From: an uncultured Kiloniellales bacterium | GTDB lineage: Bacteria > Pseudomonadota > Alphaproteobacteria > Kiloniellales > JAKSDN01 | Direction: 5' to 3' | DNA: 10,901 nucleotides | NCBI GenBank assembly: GCA_947259625.1 | Contig: CAMYMY010000122.1 | Location: 1-10,901, forward strand | Shown: positions 1 to 9,455 of the stretch, one piece after another | Layout: each line of letters starts with the position of its first letter | How positions within the stretch are numbered: the stretch's first letter is position 1 | Made by a program: the position numbers and the translations under genes | Notes under the pieces: generated by a model | The model's input: only the letters and a program-made list of their open reading frames with translations | Databases searched by the model: none | What the model was told of the DNA's origin: nothing

Positions 1-2402
<2,402 letters not shown>

Positions 2403-2449
2403 CGGGCGGGTCTTTGAAGGCGGCCGCCCTCGCACCCCCCTTGCCTAAG

Positions 2450-3733
2450 CTACGCAAACATTTCGCGCGTGATGCTGTCGTACCAGCCCCGGGCGTAGTC
2501 GGCCTCGCGTTTGCGCACCGCCGCTGGCGCGCCCGAGGGGCTCAGCCCGCCGGAGCCCTTGATCTTGACGATCTTGCCCTGGTCGAAGCCGTAGACCATC
2601 GCGACGGATATACCGTAGTCCGGCGCCACGAGGCTGTAGCAGGTGTTCACGAACTTCGGCGTCCCGGGATCCTCGCCCTTCAGCAAGGCCGCCAGGGCCG
2701 CGGCGCAGACCTTCGCCTGGGTGTTGGCGGCGAAGCCCGATTTCGGCATCGGGCTGGCGATGCTGGTATCGCCGATCACGTGGATGCCCTTGTGGACCGT
2801 GGACTCGAAGGTCCTCTGATCGACCGGGCACCAGCCGCTGTCGTTGGTCAGCCCCGCGGCCTCGGCGATCGCGCCTGCCTTCTGCGGCGGGATGAAGTTG
2901 ATCACATCGCCCTTGTGCTCGGCGAAATCGGTGTGCAGCGTCATGCCCTTGACGTCGACCCGCAGCACCCGACCGTCGTTGCTCAAGTTCATGTAGTCGA
3001 TCATGCCCGGGTAGAGCTGCTTCCAGCCCTCCGTGAACAGCCCCTGCTTGGAGAACTTCTCCTTGGGGTCGAGCACCAGGATCTTGGAGCGCGGCTTGTG
3101 GGTCTTGAAATAGTTGGCGACCAGGCTGACGCGCTCGGCCGGCCCGGGCGGGCAGCGGAACGGATTGACCGGCGGCGAAATGATGAAGACGCCGCCGTCC
3201 GGCATGGCCTCGAGCTGCTTTCTCAGCAGGACGGTCTGGGGCCCGGCCTTCCAGGCGTGGGGAAGGGAGCCGCTGGCCTTCTCGTCGTAGCCCTCGATGG
3301 CGTCCCACTTGAAAGCGATGCCGGGAGAGAGCACCAGGCGGTCGTAGGCCAGGGTGCCGCCGCCCTTCAGGCTGACCGTCTTCTTGGCCGGATCGATGCC
3401 CATGGCTGTGTCGTGGACCACGTCGATCCCCAGGCCCCGCAGCCCGTCGTAGCCGTGCGTGACCCGGTCGATCTTATTCATGCCGGCGATCACGGTGTTA
3501 CTGAACGGGCAGGTCACGAAGGACTTGCTCTGCTCGATCAGCGTCATCTTGATGTTGGCGTCGAAGCCGTGCAGGTAGCGGGCCAGCGTGGCGCCGCCGA
3601 ACCCGGCGCCCACGACGACGACTCTGGGGCTCGCGGCCGCGGCCATCCGCGGGTAGCCGGTGAGCGACATGGCGGCCGTCGCGCCCAGGGCGCCGGCCAT
3701 CTTGTTGAAACTGCGTCGGGTGATCCTCGTCAT
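2450..3733 (-). CDS. fccB: Sulfide dehydrogenase (flavocytochrome c) flavoprotein subunit FccB
   Basis: This 427-residue periplasmic flavoprotein oxidises sulfide to sulfur or polysulfide and passes electrons to its cytochrome partner. The N-terminus has a twin-arginine signal (RRSFNK, residues 6-11, then a hydrophobic stretch ending in AAAA near 34), so it is probably folded with FAD before Tat export. Residues 37-47 form the Rossmann FAD motif (VVVVGAGFGG). Cys75 (VTCPFSN) matches the cysteine that holds FAD covalently in the Allochromatium vinosum enzyme. Cys194 (FRCPPGP) and Cys365 (NTCYS) match its redox-active disulfide. HVIGD near 318-322 and PMPKSG near 328-333 are typical of the second FAD-binding segment. 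The length is normal for the family. The ATG at 3733 lies 7 bases after GGGGGAG (3741-3747) and 14 bases after the fccA stop, so the two genes form an operon. The TAG stop is convergent with the RND remnant. The alternative, a sulfide:quinone oxidoreductase, is unlikely given the Tat signal and cytochrome partner. Confidence 0.95.
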   Translation of the reverse strand: MTRITRRSFNKMAGALGATAAMSLTGYPRMAAAASPRVVVVGAGFGGATLARYLHGFDANIKMTLIEQSKSFVTCPFSNTVIAGMNKIDRVTHGYDGLRGLGIDVVHDTAMGIDPAKKTVSLKGGGTLAYDRLVLSPGIAFKWDAIEGYDEKASGSLPHAWKAGPQTVLLRKQLEAMPDGGVFIISPPVNPFRCPPGPAERVSLVANYFKTHKPRSKILVLDPKEKFSKQGLFTEGWKQLYPGMIDYMNLSNDGRVLRVDVKGMTLHTDFAEHKGDVINFIPPQKAGAIAEAAGLTNDSGWCPVDQRTFESTVHKGIHVIGDTSIASPMPKSGFAANTQAKVCAAALAALLKGEDPGTPKFVNTCYSLVAPDYGISVAMVYGFDQGKIVKIKGSGGLSPSGAPAAVRKREADYARGWYDSITREMFA

Positions 3734-3747
3734 GACGTGCCTCCCCC

Positions 3748-4050
3748 TCACTTGGTGCTGAAATACTGGGCGAGGGCCTTGATCTCGTCGTCCGAGAAGC
3801 CCTTGGCGATCCGCTGCATGACGGTGGAGTCCATCGCGCCCGTCTTGAAATCGATCATCACCTTGGTGATGTAGTCCGTCGACTTGCCGGCGATCCAAGG
3901 CATCGCCCCGGCGCTCTTGCCATCGGGGCCGTGGCAGGAAAAGCAGGTGTTGGCCAGGACGGCGGAGCTTGCCTCCTCCGCCTTGGCGGGCCCCGACAAG
4001 GCGAGGGCGCCCACGGTCGCAATGAACAGCGCTTTGCCGATATGTCTCAT
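3748..4050 (-). CDS. fccA: Monohaem cytochrome c subunit of sulfide dehydrogenase, FccA-type
   Basis: A 100-residue periplasmic class I cytochrome c that should accept electrons from FccB and pass them to soluble cytochromes or a terminal oxidase or reductase. The Sec signal peptide covers residues 1-24, with likely cleavage after AKA. There is one haem site, CFSCH (Cys36, Cys39, His40). The distal methionine ligand is probably Met79 in the segment STVMQRIAKG, though Met74 is possible. The C-terminal helix DDEIKALAQYF is typical of small c-type cytochromes. The Allochromatium FccA is a dihaem protein roughly twice this length, so this is the short monohaem form known from other sulfur oxidisers. 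The ATG at 4050 has a strong ribosome site, GGGGAGGAG (4058-4066), 7 bases away. It is the first gene of the fccA-fccB operon, behind the FNR-like promoter at 4150-4190. Confidence 0.9.
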   Translation of the reverse strand: MRHIGKALFIATVGALALSGPAKAEEASSAVLANTCFSCHGPDGKSAGAMPWIAGKSTDYITKVMIDFKTGAMDSTVMQRIAKGFSDDEIKALAQYFSTK

Positions 4051-4149
4051 GTCGCAACTCCTCCCCTGTCGAAATCGAAGTCCTGCAACGGCAAGCCGGG
4101 CCGTGCACCAATTGGCGCGTCAGGAAAAATGAACGCGCCCAGTTTCCAT

Positions 4150-4190
4150 GGTATACCAGGGCCGTCCATGACCTCATTGATTTAAGTCAA
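4150..4190 (-). promoter_or_regulatory. Candidate FNR/FixK-type class II promoter of fccAB
   Basis: TTGAT-TTAA-GTCAA (4177-4190 on the plus strand) contains the full TTGA-N6-TCAA core of FNR/FixK-family sites. Reading toward fccA on the minus strand, 21 bases separate it from a -10-like TATACC (4155 to 4150). That places a start site near 4143, about 41 bases from the box centre, which is the standard class II activator geometry. No -35 hexamer is needed in this design. The leader to the fccA ATG would be about 93 bases. The match is read directly from the sequence; low-oxygen regulation is inferred. Confidence 0.6.
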
Positions 4191-4310
4191 ATTGAATTCT
4201 GATTCCCGGGCCGCCGGCCGCAACCGCGGCGGCCACGACGCACGGGGCACCCGATAGCGCTTTGTTCGCCCTGTGATCGCACTTCGTTCGCGGCACATCG
4301 ACTAGACATA

Positions 4311-4324
4311 TTGATCCATATCAC
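4311..4324. promoter_or_regulatory. Second, imperfect FNR-like box upstream of gltA
   Basis: TTGAT-CCAT-ATCAC differs from the FNR consensus TTGAT-N4-ATCAA at only the last base. It lies 228 bases before the gltA ATG. A -10-like TATCGA (4352-4357) follows on the plus strand, but 27 bases away rather than the usual 22 or so, which makes class II activation doubtful. It could also be a chance match. Confidence 0.3.
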
Positions 4325-4538
4325 GGCGCTGGCGCGCCCGCTGTGCAAGGGTATCGAAGAAACTGGCGTCGGCGGCTCCGTGGTCCGGCAGAGCCGCCGG
4401 AGAAGACGGAACGCGACGCAGGCCCGACGAGCACCCCCCGGAATTTGCCGAGAATCTGGACATCCGCGGCGGGACGGTCGGCCAGGTGCCGGAGCGCCGC
4501 GGGCGGCCCGGCCTGCCACTGAAAGGAGAACAGCTGTG

Positions 4539-5876
<1,338 letters not shown>

Positions 5877-5902
5877 GAAGCTGAACGACAGACCGGACCG
5901 CC

Positions 5903-5928
5903 CGCGGGGCCGCGAAAACGGCCCCGCG
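5903..5928 (+). terminator. GC-rich hairpin after gltA, without a T tract
   Basis: CGCGGGGCCG (5903-5912) pairs perfectly with CGGCCCCGCG (5919-5928) around the loop CGAAAA, starting 27 bases after the gltA stop. It is not followed by a run of T, so alone it is not a standard intrinsic terminator. It may stabilise the mRNA 3' end or act together with the next hairpin. Confidence 0.5.
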
Positions 5929-5942
5929 ACGGCCAGAAAGGT

Positions 5943-5981
5943 GATATTCAACTTTTTCGAAAAGTTGAATATCCCTTTTTT
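5943..5981 (+). terminator. Intrinsic terminator of gltA
   Basis: A perfect 14-bp stem, GATATTCAACTTTT (5943-5956) with AAAAGTTGAATATC (5960-5973), closed by the loop TCG, is followed by CC and six T (5976-5981). It lies between the convergent gltA and lipoprotein genes. The T tract fits termination of gltA; toward the minus strand the following sequence has only short T runs. The AT-rich stem stands out in this GC-rich DNA. Confidence 0.8.
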
Positions 5982-6002
5982 CTCTCAGCCTGGCGCTCGG
6001 GT

Positions 6003-6782
6003 TCAGTCACCCTCCTGCCCGAGCAGGCTTTGGCAAGGCTCGGCCGCCGGCGTTTCAGCCCGCCACCAGGGGATATCCGCCGAACCGGAACTCGGCAGGA
6101 ACAGAAGCGTCGAGCCGACGGGTACGGCGGTCCCCGCGGAAGCCATGTGGCTCGGCAGCGTGGCCGCTGCCACCTCCAAGGTCTCGTAGGTGCCCTCGAC
6201 CTTCCTGGGCAGGGCCCCCGCGGTCGGACCGCCGGCGGCGAGGAGCAGGCTGCTCTCGGCCACACGGCGCACAATGGCCCGGTTGACGGTGGCCTTCTCG
6301 CTGCCCAAGGTCGCGACGAACATTTGTGAATGTGCCGCGTAGAAGACGTCCCTGTAGATGGCCGTGCCGTCGTTGCGCGCCGCGCACCAGTCCACGGCGG
6401 CCAGCACAGCGACCTCCATGTTGGTGGACGCAACCACATAGCGGCGCAGCAGCAGGGAGACCCGAACCCTGTCCGACGGGTCGAGTTGTTTCGATTTCGT
6501 TGCTGCCGCAAGCGAATCCTCCAGCGAACCACGGATATTGGCGAGATCCGCCTCGTCGAACTTGCCCCACGCGTAGGTCCCGATCGCGTAGAGTTCGGCG
6601 CCTTCTGAAGCTATCGCGACGGTATCGACTTGGATCGGTACCAGGGGTCCGGTCGCCGGCGTCTCCGCCAAGGCAATGGTCTCGCGCGTTGTCTCGCCCG
6701 TCAGGCCGCACCCCGATGCCGACAACAACACCGCGGCGAAAAGCAAGAGTCGGGCCCTCGGCCAGGGATTGGAATTTCTCAT
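6003..6782 (-). CDS. Putative lipoprotein of unknown function
   Basis: A 259-residue protein whose family I do not recognise. The N-terminus has basic residues, a hydrophobic core (RLLLFAAVLL, 11-20) and a lipobox-like SASGC with Cys25, so it is probably a lipid-anchored envelope protein; Ala at -3 is acceptable but not ideal. The rest looks like a soluble mixed alpha/beta domain (for example VRVSLLLRRYVVAS and AIVRRVAESSLLLAAGG) with a proline- and alanine-rich tail. The ATG at 6782 is chosen because AGGGA (6790-6794) lies 7 bases upstream, the signal peptide starts there, and a good promoter sits at 6820-6848. A TTG at 6848 would add 22 residues but lies inside that promoter. The gene is monocistronic in this window, convergent with gltA and divergent from the toxin-antitoxin pair. 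Confidence 0.75.
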   Translation of the reverse strand: MRNSNPWPRARLLLFAAVLLSASGCGLTGETTRETIALAETPATGPLVPIQVDTVAIASEGAELYAIGTYAWGKFDEADLANIRGSLEDSLAAATKSKQLDPSDRVRVSLLLRRYVVASTNMEVAVLAAVDWCAARNDGTAIYRDVFYAAHSQMFVATLGSEKATVNRAIVRRVAESSLLLAAGGPTAGALPRKVEGTYETLEVAAATLPSHMASAGTAVPVGSTLLFLPSSGSADIPWWRAETPAAEPCQSLLGQEGD

Positions 6783-6819
6783 TTGGGATTCCCTGCGAGA
6801 AGATTTGTACCTACAGGTG

Positions 6820-6848
6820 ATTCTATAGACCGGGCCTCGACTCCTCAA
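6820..6848 (-). promoter_or_regulatory. Sigma70-type promoter of the lipoprotein gene
   Basis: On the minus strand TTGAGG (6848 to 6843), a 17-base spacer and TAGAAT (6825 to 6820) match 4 of 6 and 5 of 6 consensus bases. Transcription would begin near 6813, giving a leader of about 30 bases that includes the AGGGA ribosome site. Confidence 0.6.
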
Positions 6849-6898
6849 CTCATGGGTTCGCTCGATCAGATCACCGACTCCGCCGGCCTGAGGACGAG

Positions 6899-6929
6899 GG
6901 CGATCCAGGCGCTCCTTGCCTGTTTAACC
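6899..6929. repeat. Left copy of an imperfect direct repeat flanking the toxin-antitoxin pair
   Basis: Matches 7598-7628 at 26 of 31 bases without gaps, and weakly for about 9 more. The right copy is the 3' end of the aldehyde oxidoreductase gene. On the minus strand the left copy reads ATEVKQARSAWIA in the phase equivalent to AHEVNKARSAWFA of that gene. It may be a decayed fragment of the gene end. A chance match cannot be excluded. Confidence 0.45.
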
Positions 6930-6933
6930 TCGG

Positions 6934-6962
6934 TTGCGGGCCGCACTTGATTTCGATACAAT
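6934..6962 (+). promoter_or_regulatory. Promoter of the toxin-antitoxin operon
   Basis: TTGCGG (6934-6939), a 17-base spacer and TACAAT (6957-6962, 5 of 6 consensus) lie 29 bases before the antitoxin ATG. An imperfect inverted repeat, CAATGCG/TGCGTTG (6959-6972), covers the -10 and the start site. It could be the operator for autorepression by the ribbon-helix-helix antitoxin, but it is short and weak. Confidence 0.5.
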
Positions 6963-6991
6963 GCGTGCGTTGCAAACATTGGAAGCGAGTT

Positions 6992-7267
6992 ATGGGGAAG
7001 ATCGAAAGCAAATCCGTGTCGCTCGCCTTCCGGGTGGTGCCGGAGACGGCCAGGCGCCTGGAGGCGCTGTCGGCAGCGACCGACCGGCCGAGGTCCTGGC
7101 TGCTCGAACGGGCGCTCGAGGCGTACCTGGATCAGCAGGTCTGGCAGATCGCGCGGATCGAGGAAGGCTTGGCCGACGCCGAGGCCGGGCGGACGATTCC
7201 CCACGAACGCATCCGCGAATGGCTCCTGACATGGGGCAGCGACTCCGAGGGCGAACCGCCCGTATGA
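6992..7267 (+). CDS. Ribbon-helix-helix (CopG/ParD-like) antitoxin
   Basis: A 91-residue protein with a short DNA-contacting strand (SVSLAFRV, 8-15), helix 1 (about 17-29), the turn DRPRSW (31-36) and helix 2 (about 36-47): the ribbon-helix-helix fold. The C-terminal part (about 50-85, rich in Glu, Ala and Arg, ending IREWLLTWG) should wrap and neutralise the toxin. Known relatives dimerise, bind their own promoter and repress the operon. The ATG at 6992 is chosen because the domain starts there and GGAAGCGAG precedes it; an upstream in-frame start at 6947 lies in the promoter. Its TGA overlaps the toxin ATG by four bases (ATGA, 7264-7267), implying coupled translation. Confidence 0.88.
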   Translation: MGKIESKSVSLAFRVVPETARRLEALSAATDRPRSWLLERALEAYLDQQVWQIARIEEGLADAEAGRTIPHERIREWLLTWGSDSEGEPPV

Positions 7268-7545
7268 GGATCGAATGGACGCGGAGAGCCGCGCACGATC
7301 TGCGGGAGCTTCGCGAGTATATCGCCCGGGACAATCCGCGCGCGGCCGAGGCCGTGGCTTTCGGGATCCTCGACGCGGTCGAGCGTCTTGCCGATTTTCC
7401 CGCCAGCGGCCGCCCGGGCCGGAAAGCGGACACCCGGGAACTGGTCGTGGCCGGCACCCCCTTCGTCATTCCCTACAGGATCAAGGAGGGGAGCGTCGAA
7501 ATTCTCGCTGTTCTGCACGGCGCCCGAGGGCCGCGCCAGGAGTGA
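7264..7545 (+). CDS. ParE/RelE-family toxin
   Basis: A 93-residue basic protein of the ParE/RelE fold. It has two N-terminal helices (RRAAHDLRELREYIARDNPRA; AVAFGILDAVERLADFP), then the sheet with the motif GRPGRKADTRELVV, the strand PFVIPYRI (67-74) and the closing strand VEILAVLHGAR (78-88). Family members inhibit DNA gyrase (ParE) or cleave mRNA on the ribosome (RelE); the sequence alone does not decide which. It is translated by ATGA overlap from the antitoxin gene. All core elements are present, so it is probably intact. It ends 43 bases from the stop of the convergent aldehyde oxidoreductase gene. Confidence 0.88.
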   Translation: MRIEWTRRAAHDLRELREYIARDNPRAAEAVAFGILDAVERLADFPASGRPGRKADTRELVVAGTPFVIPYRIKEGSVEILAVLHGARGPRQE

Positions 7546-7588
7546 TACCGAAGATCGCTGGCAGTGGCCTTGGGTCTGAGCCCGCGCC

Positions 7589-9304
7589 TCACCCCTGGGC
7601 GAACCAGGCGCTCCTCGCCTTGTTGACCTCGTGGGCGTGGTGGCGGGCGACCTTGTCGGTCGGGGCGACCGGCTCGGCGTAGAAGAAGGCCGGCAGCTCG
7701 TCGTCCTGTTCCGTGAAGCCCGCGGCCTCGTTGAACTGCAGCTCGAGCTCCAGGGTCTCGCGGCCCAGCTCGGCCAGGAAGGAGACCGGCAGCTCGGTGC
7801 CGAGCGCGTCGTTCAGCGCGGTCACGATCATCTCGTGGTGGGCGTCGGTCACCGAGCGCCCGAAGAGGCAGAGCCCCAGGGAGTCGGCGACGGCGGCGTT
7901 CACCTGCACGCCCAGGCTGGCCTCGGTCAGCTCCTCCGTCGTCTTGCCCTTGCAGTCCATGACCGGCAGGTTGCCCGCGGTGTGGTCCGCGCCCTGGGCG
8001 GTCAGCATCATGGAGATCCCGGTCACCTCGATGGAACGCGGGTCGTAGGCGCTGATCGCCTGGCGCTTGACCACGGGCACGCGCGCAATGCCATAGTGGG
8101 CGCCGACGCGCGCCGTGCCTTGCGCCAGAATGCGCCCGCGCTCGGTGCCCAGGCGGATGTCCTCGAGCGCCGCCTCCATGAAGGCGAGGTCGCCGAACTC
8201 GGCCTGGCCGGCGTCCATCAGGGCGCCCAGGGTCGCGCCCGCCTCGATGGTGTCGATCCCCAGGTCGTTGGCGATCGCGTTCAAGCGGGCCACGTCGTCC
8301 GGGTTGGTCAATCCGCAGTTCGTGCCCATGAGGCCGATGGTCTCGTACTCCAGGGGCGAGACGATCTCCTGGCCCGCCGCGTCGACGTAGACGTTGGAGC
8401 ACTTGATCATGCAGCCGGGCATGCAGGCGTGCGTGGTCTCGCCGCCGCGCGCGCTGTTCTGCTCGCGGATGAACTCGCCGCCCATGCGCATGGTGTCCTT
8501 CGTGGTATCGACTAGGCGGCCGTCGCGGAAATTGCGCACCGGCAGGCCGCCCATGTGGTTCATCACGTCGGCCATGAAGGCGGTGCCGTTGTCGCTCATG
8601 TTCTTGACAGCCGCCTCCTCGCCCAGCTTGGCGCCGTAGCTGCGTACCGCGGTCATGACCTTCTTGCGGTCGTGGAAGGTCGGCATCTTGTGCTTCTCGG
8701 CGACGATCGCCTTGACCTTCTTGCTGCCCATGACGGCGCCGACGCCGCCGCGCGCGGCGATGCGCTCGGGCCGGCCCTCGGGGTCGGTAAACGCGATGCC
8801 GGCCATCAGGCCCTGGTACTCGCCGACCGGGCCGCAGAGGGCCAGGCTGACCTTGTCGCCGTAGGTCTCGAACAGCAGCCGGGCGACCTCGAAGTTGCTC
8901 TTGCCCATATAGGGCTCCGCGGTCTCGAAGCGCAGCGGCCCCTCCTTGGGAATGTAGATCACGGTCCAGTCGTCCGAGGCGCCATCGAGCGTGAAGCCGG
9001 CGATCTCGAGCTGGCCGAGGGCAAAGGCGAAGGTGCCGCCGGCGTTCGCCTCCTTGATGCCGCCCGTGAGCGGGCTCTTGCAGCCGATCGAGATCCGGTT
9101 GGCGTTCGAGAAGTTGGTGCCGGCAAAGGGCCCGGCGGAGAAGATCAGCGGGTTCTCCGGCGACAGGGGATCGACGCTGGCCGCCCCGCGTTCGAGCAGG
9201 GTCTTGGCGATGAAGTGCCGGCCGACCCGGGCGATCGCCTCGCCTGTCAGCTCTTGCGTCTCGACCGAGCGGTCGTTCAGGTTGATGTGCAGGTATTTGC
9301 GCAT
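7589..9304 (-). CDS. Aldehyde ferredoxin oxidoreductase family protein (tungsten-pterin, 4Fe-4S)
   Basis: A 571-residue protein of the AOR family, which oxidises aldehydes (or reduces acids) with a tungsto-bispterin cofactor and one 4Fe-4S cluster. The N-terminal domain (about 1-205) has SAGPFAGT (56-63) and KSPLTGG (76-82), the usual pterin-domain motifs. Cluster ligands are likely Cys294, Cys298 and Cys302 (ACMPGCMIKC) plus Cys479 (DSLGLCLFG). DPRSIEVTG (421-429) matches the conserved DPR segment. The first three cysteines are spaced C-x3-C-x3-C, not C-x2-C-x3-C as in Pyrococcus AOR, and the protein is somewhat shorter, so it belongs to another subfamily and its substrate is uncertain. The ATG at 9304 begins the normal N-terminus (MRKYLHINL); the ribosome site GAGAG, 8 bases upstream, is weak. 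No ferredoxin subunit or tungsten transport gene lies beside it here. Confidence 0.9.
   Translation of the reverse strand: MRKYLHINLNDRSVETQELTGEAIARVGRHFIAKTLLERGAASVDPLSPENPLIFSAGPFAGTNFSNANRISIGCKSPLTGGIKEANAGGTFAFALGQLEIAGFTLDGASDDWTVIYIPKEGPLRFETAEPYMGKSNFEVARLLFETYGDKVSLALCGPVGEYQGLMAGIAFTDPEGRPERIAARGGVGAVMGSKKVKAIVAEKHKMPTFHDRKKVMTAVRSYGAKLGEEAAVKNMSDNGTAFMADVMNHMGGLPVRNFRDGRLVDTTKDTMRMGGEFIREQNSARGGETTHACMPGCMIKCSNVYVDAAGQEIVSPLEYETIGLMGTNCGLTNPDDVARLNAIANDLGIDTIEAGATLGALMDAGQAEFGDLAFMEAALEDIRLGTERGRILAQGTARVGAHYGIARVPVVKRQAISAYDPRSIEVTGISMMLTAQGADHTAGNLPVMDCKGKTTEELTEASLGVQVNAAVADSLGLCLFGRSVTDAHHEMIVTALNDALGTELPVSFLAELGRETLELELQFNEAAGFTEQDDELPAFFYAEPVAPTDKVARHHAHEVNKARSAWFAQG
7598..7628. 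repeat. Right copy of the imperfect direct repeat, within the 3' end of the aldehyde oxidoreductase gene
   Basis: The partner of 6899-6929, same orientation, 699 bases apart (a multiple of three). It encodes the C-terminal residues EVNKARSAWFA of the aldehyde oxidoreductase. The whole toxin-antitoxin operon lies between the two copies. Confidence 0.45.
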
Positions 9305-9331
9305 TTGGAGAGCTCTCTTCCCTGTCGCGAT

Positions 9332-9355
9332 GAAAACCGGCGGCCTCGGCCGCCG
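9332..9355 (-). promoter_or_regulatory. Hairpin with short T run in the leader of the aldehyde oxidoreductase gene
   Basis: On the minus strand CGGCGGCC-GA-GGCCGCCG (9355 to 9338) forms a perfect inverted repeat followed by GTTTTC, ending about 28 bases before the ATG. It could terminate transcripts from the AAA+ gene, or attenuate the oxidoreductase gene if its promoter lies upstream (a weak TAGGAT -10 lies near 9361-9366). Only four T follow, so efficiency is doubtful. Confidence 0.35.
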
Positions 9356-9455
9356 AGCCCGATCCTATCGCGCGCGCCGGTTGCGCGAAAGGGGTTAGCG
9401 ATTGGCGCGAGAGCGGCGGTGGGTTACCGGGCGCGGGCGCATTCGCCGCCGGCGA

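Larger units (their letters stand above)
4051..4538. other. Divergent intergenic region between fccA and gltA
   Basis: A 488-base gap with no convincing gene. The fccA side holds the ribosome site (4058-4066), a palindrome TGGTATACCA (4149-4158) and the FNR-like box (4177-4190). The middle (about 4200-4245) is very GC-rich with CGGCCG-type repeats. A second FNR-like half-match lies at 4311-4324. No clear sigma70 promoter for gltA could be fixed by eye. The open frame that runs into gltA from 4311 has no ribosome site and no citrate synthase homology before 4539, so this part is more likely the gltA leader. Confidence 0.6.

Noticed and set aside
2404..2429. Inverted repeat GGGCGG/CCGCCC between the RND remnant and fccB as a terminator
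   Set aside because: Long 14-base loop, no T tract on either strand, and such GC repeats are expected by composition.
4311..4538. Upstream extension of the gltA frame
   Set aside because: Arg/Ala/Pro-rich, no ribosome site, and not part of citrate synthase; the Shine-Dalgarno sequence at 4524-4528 fixes the start near 4539.
6783..6848. Longer start (TTG at 6848) for the lipoprotein
   Set aside because: It would put the promoter inside the gene and spoil the signal peptide.
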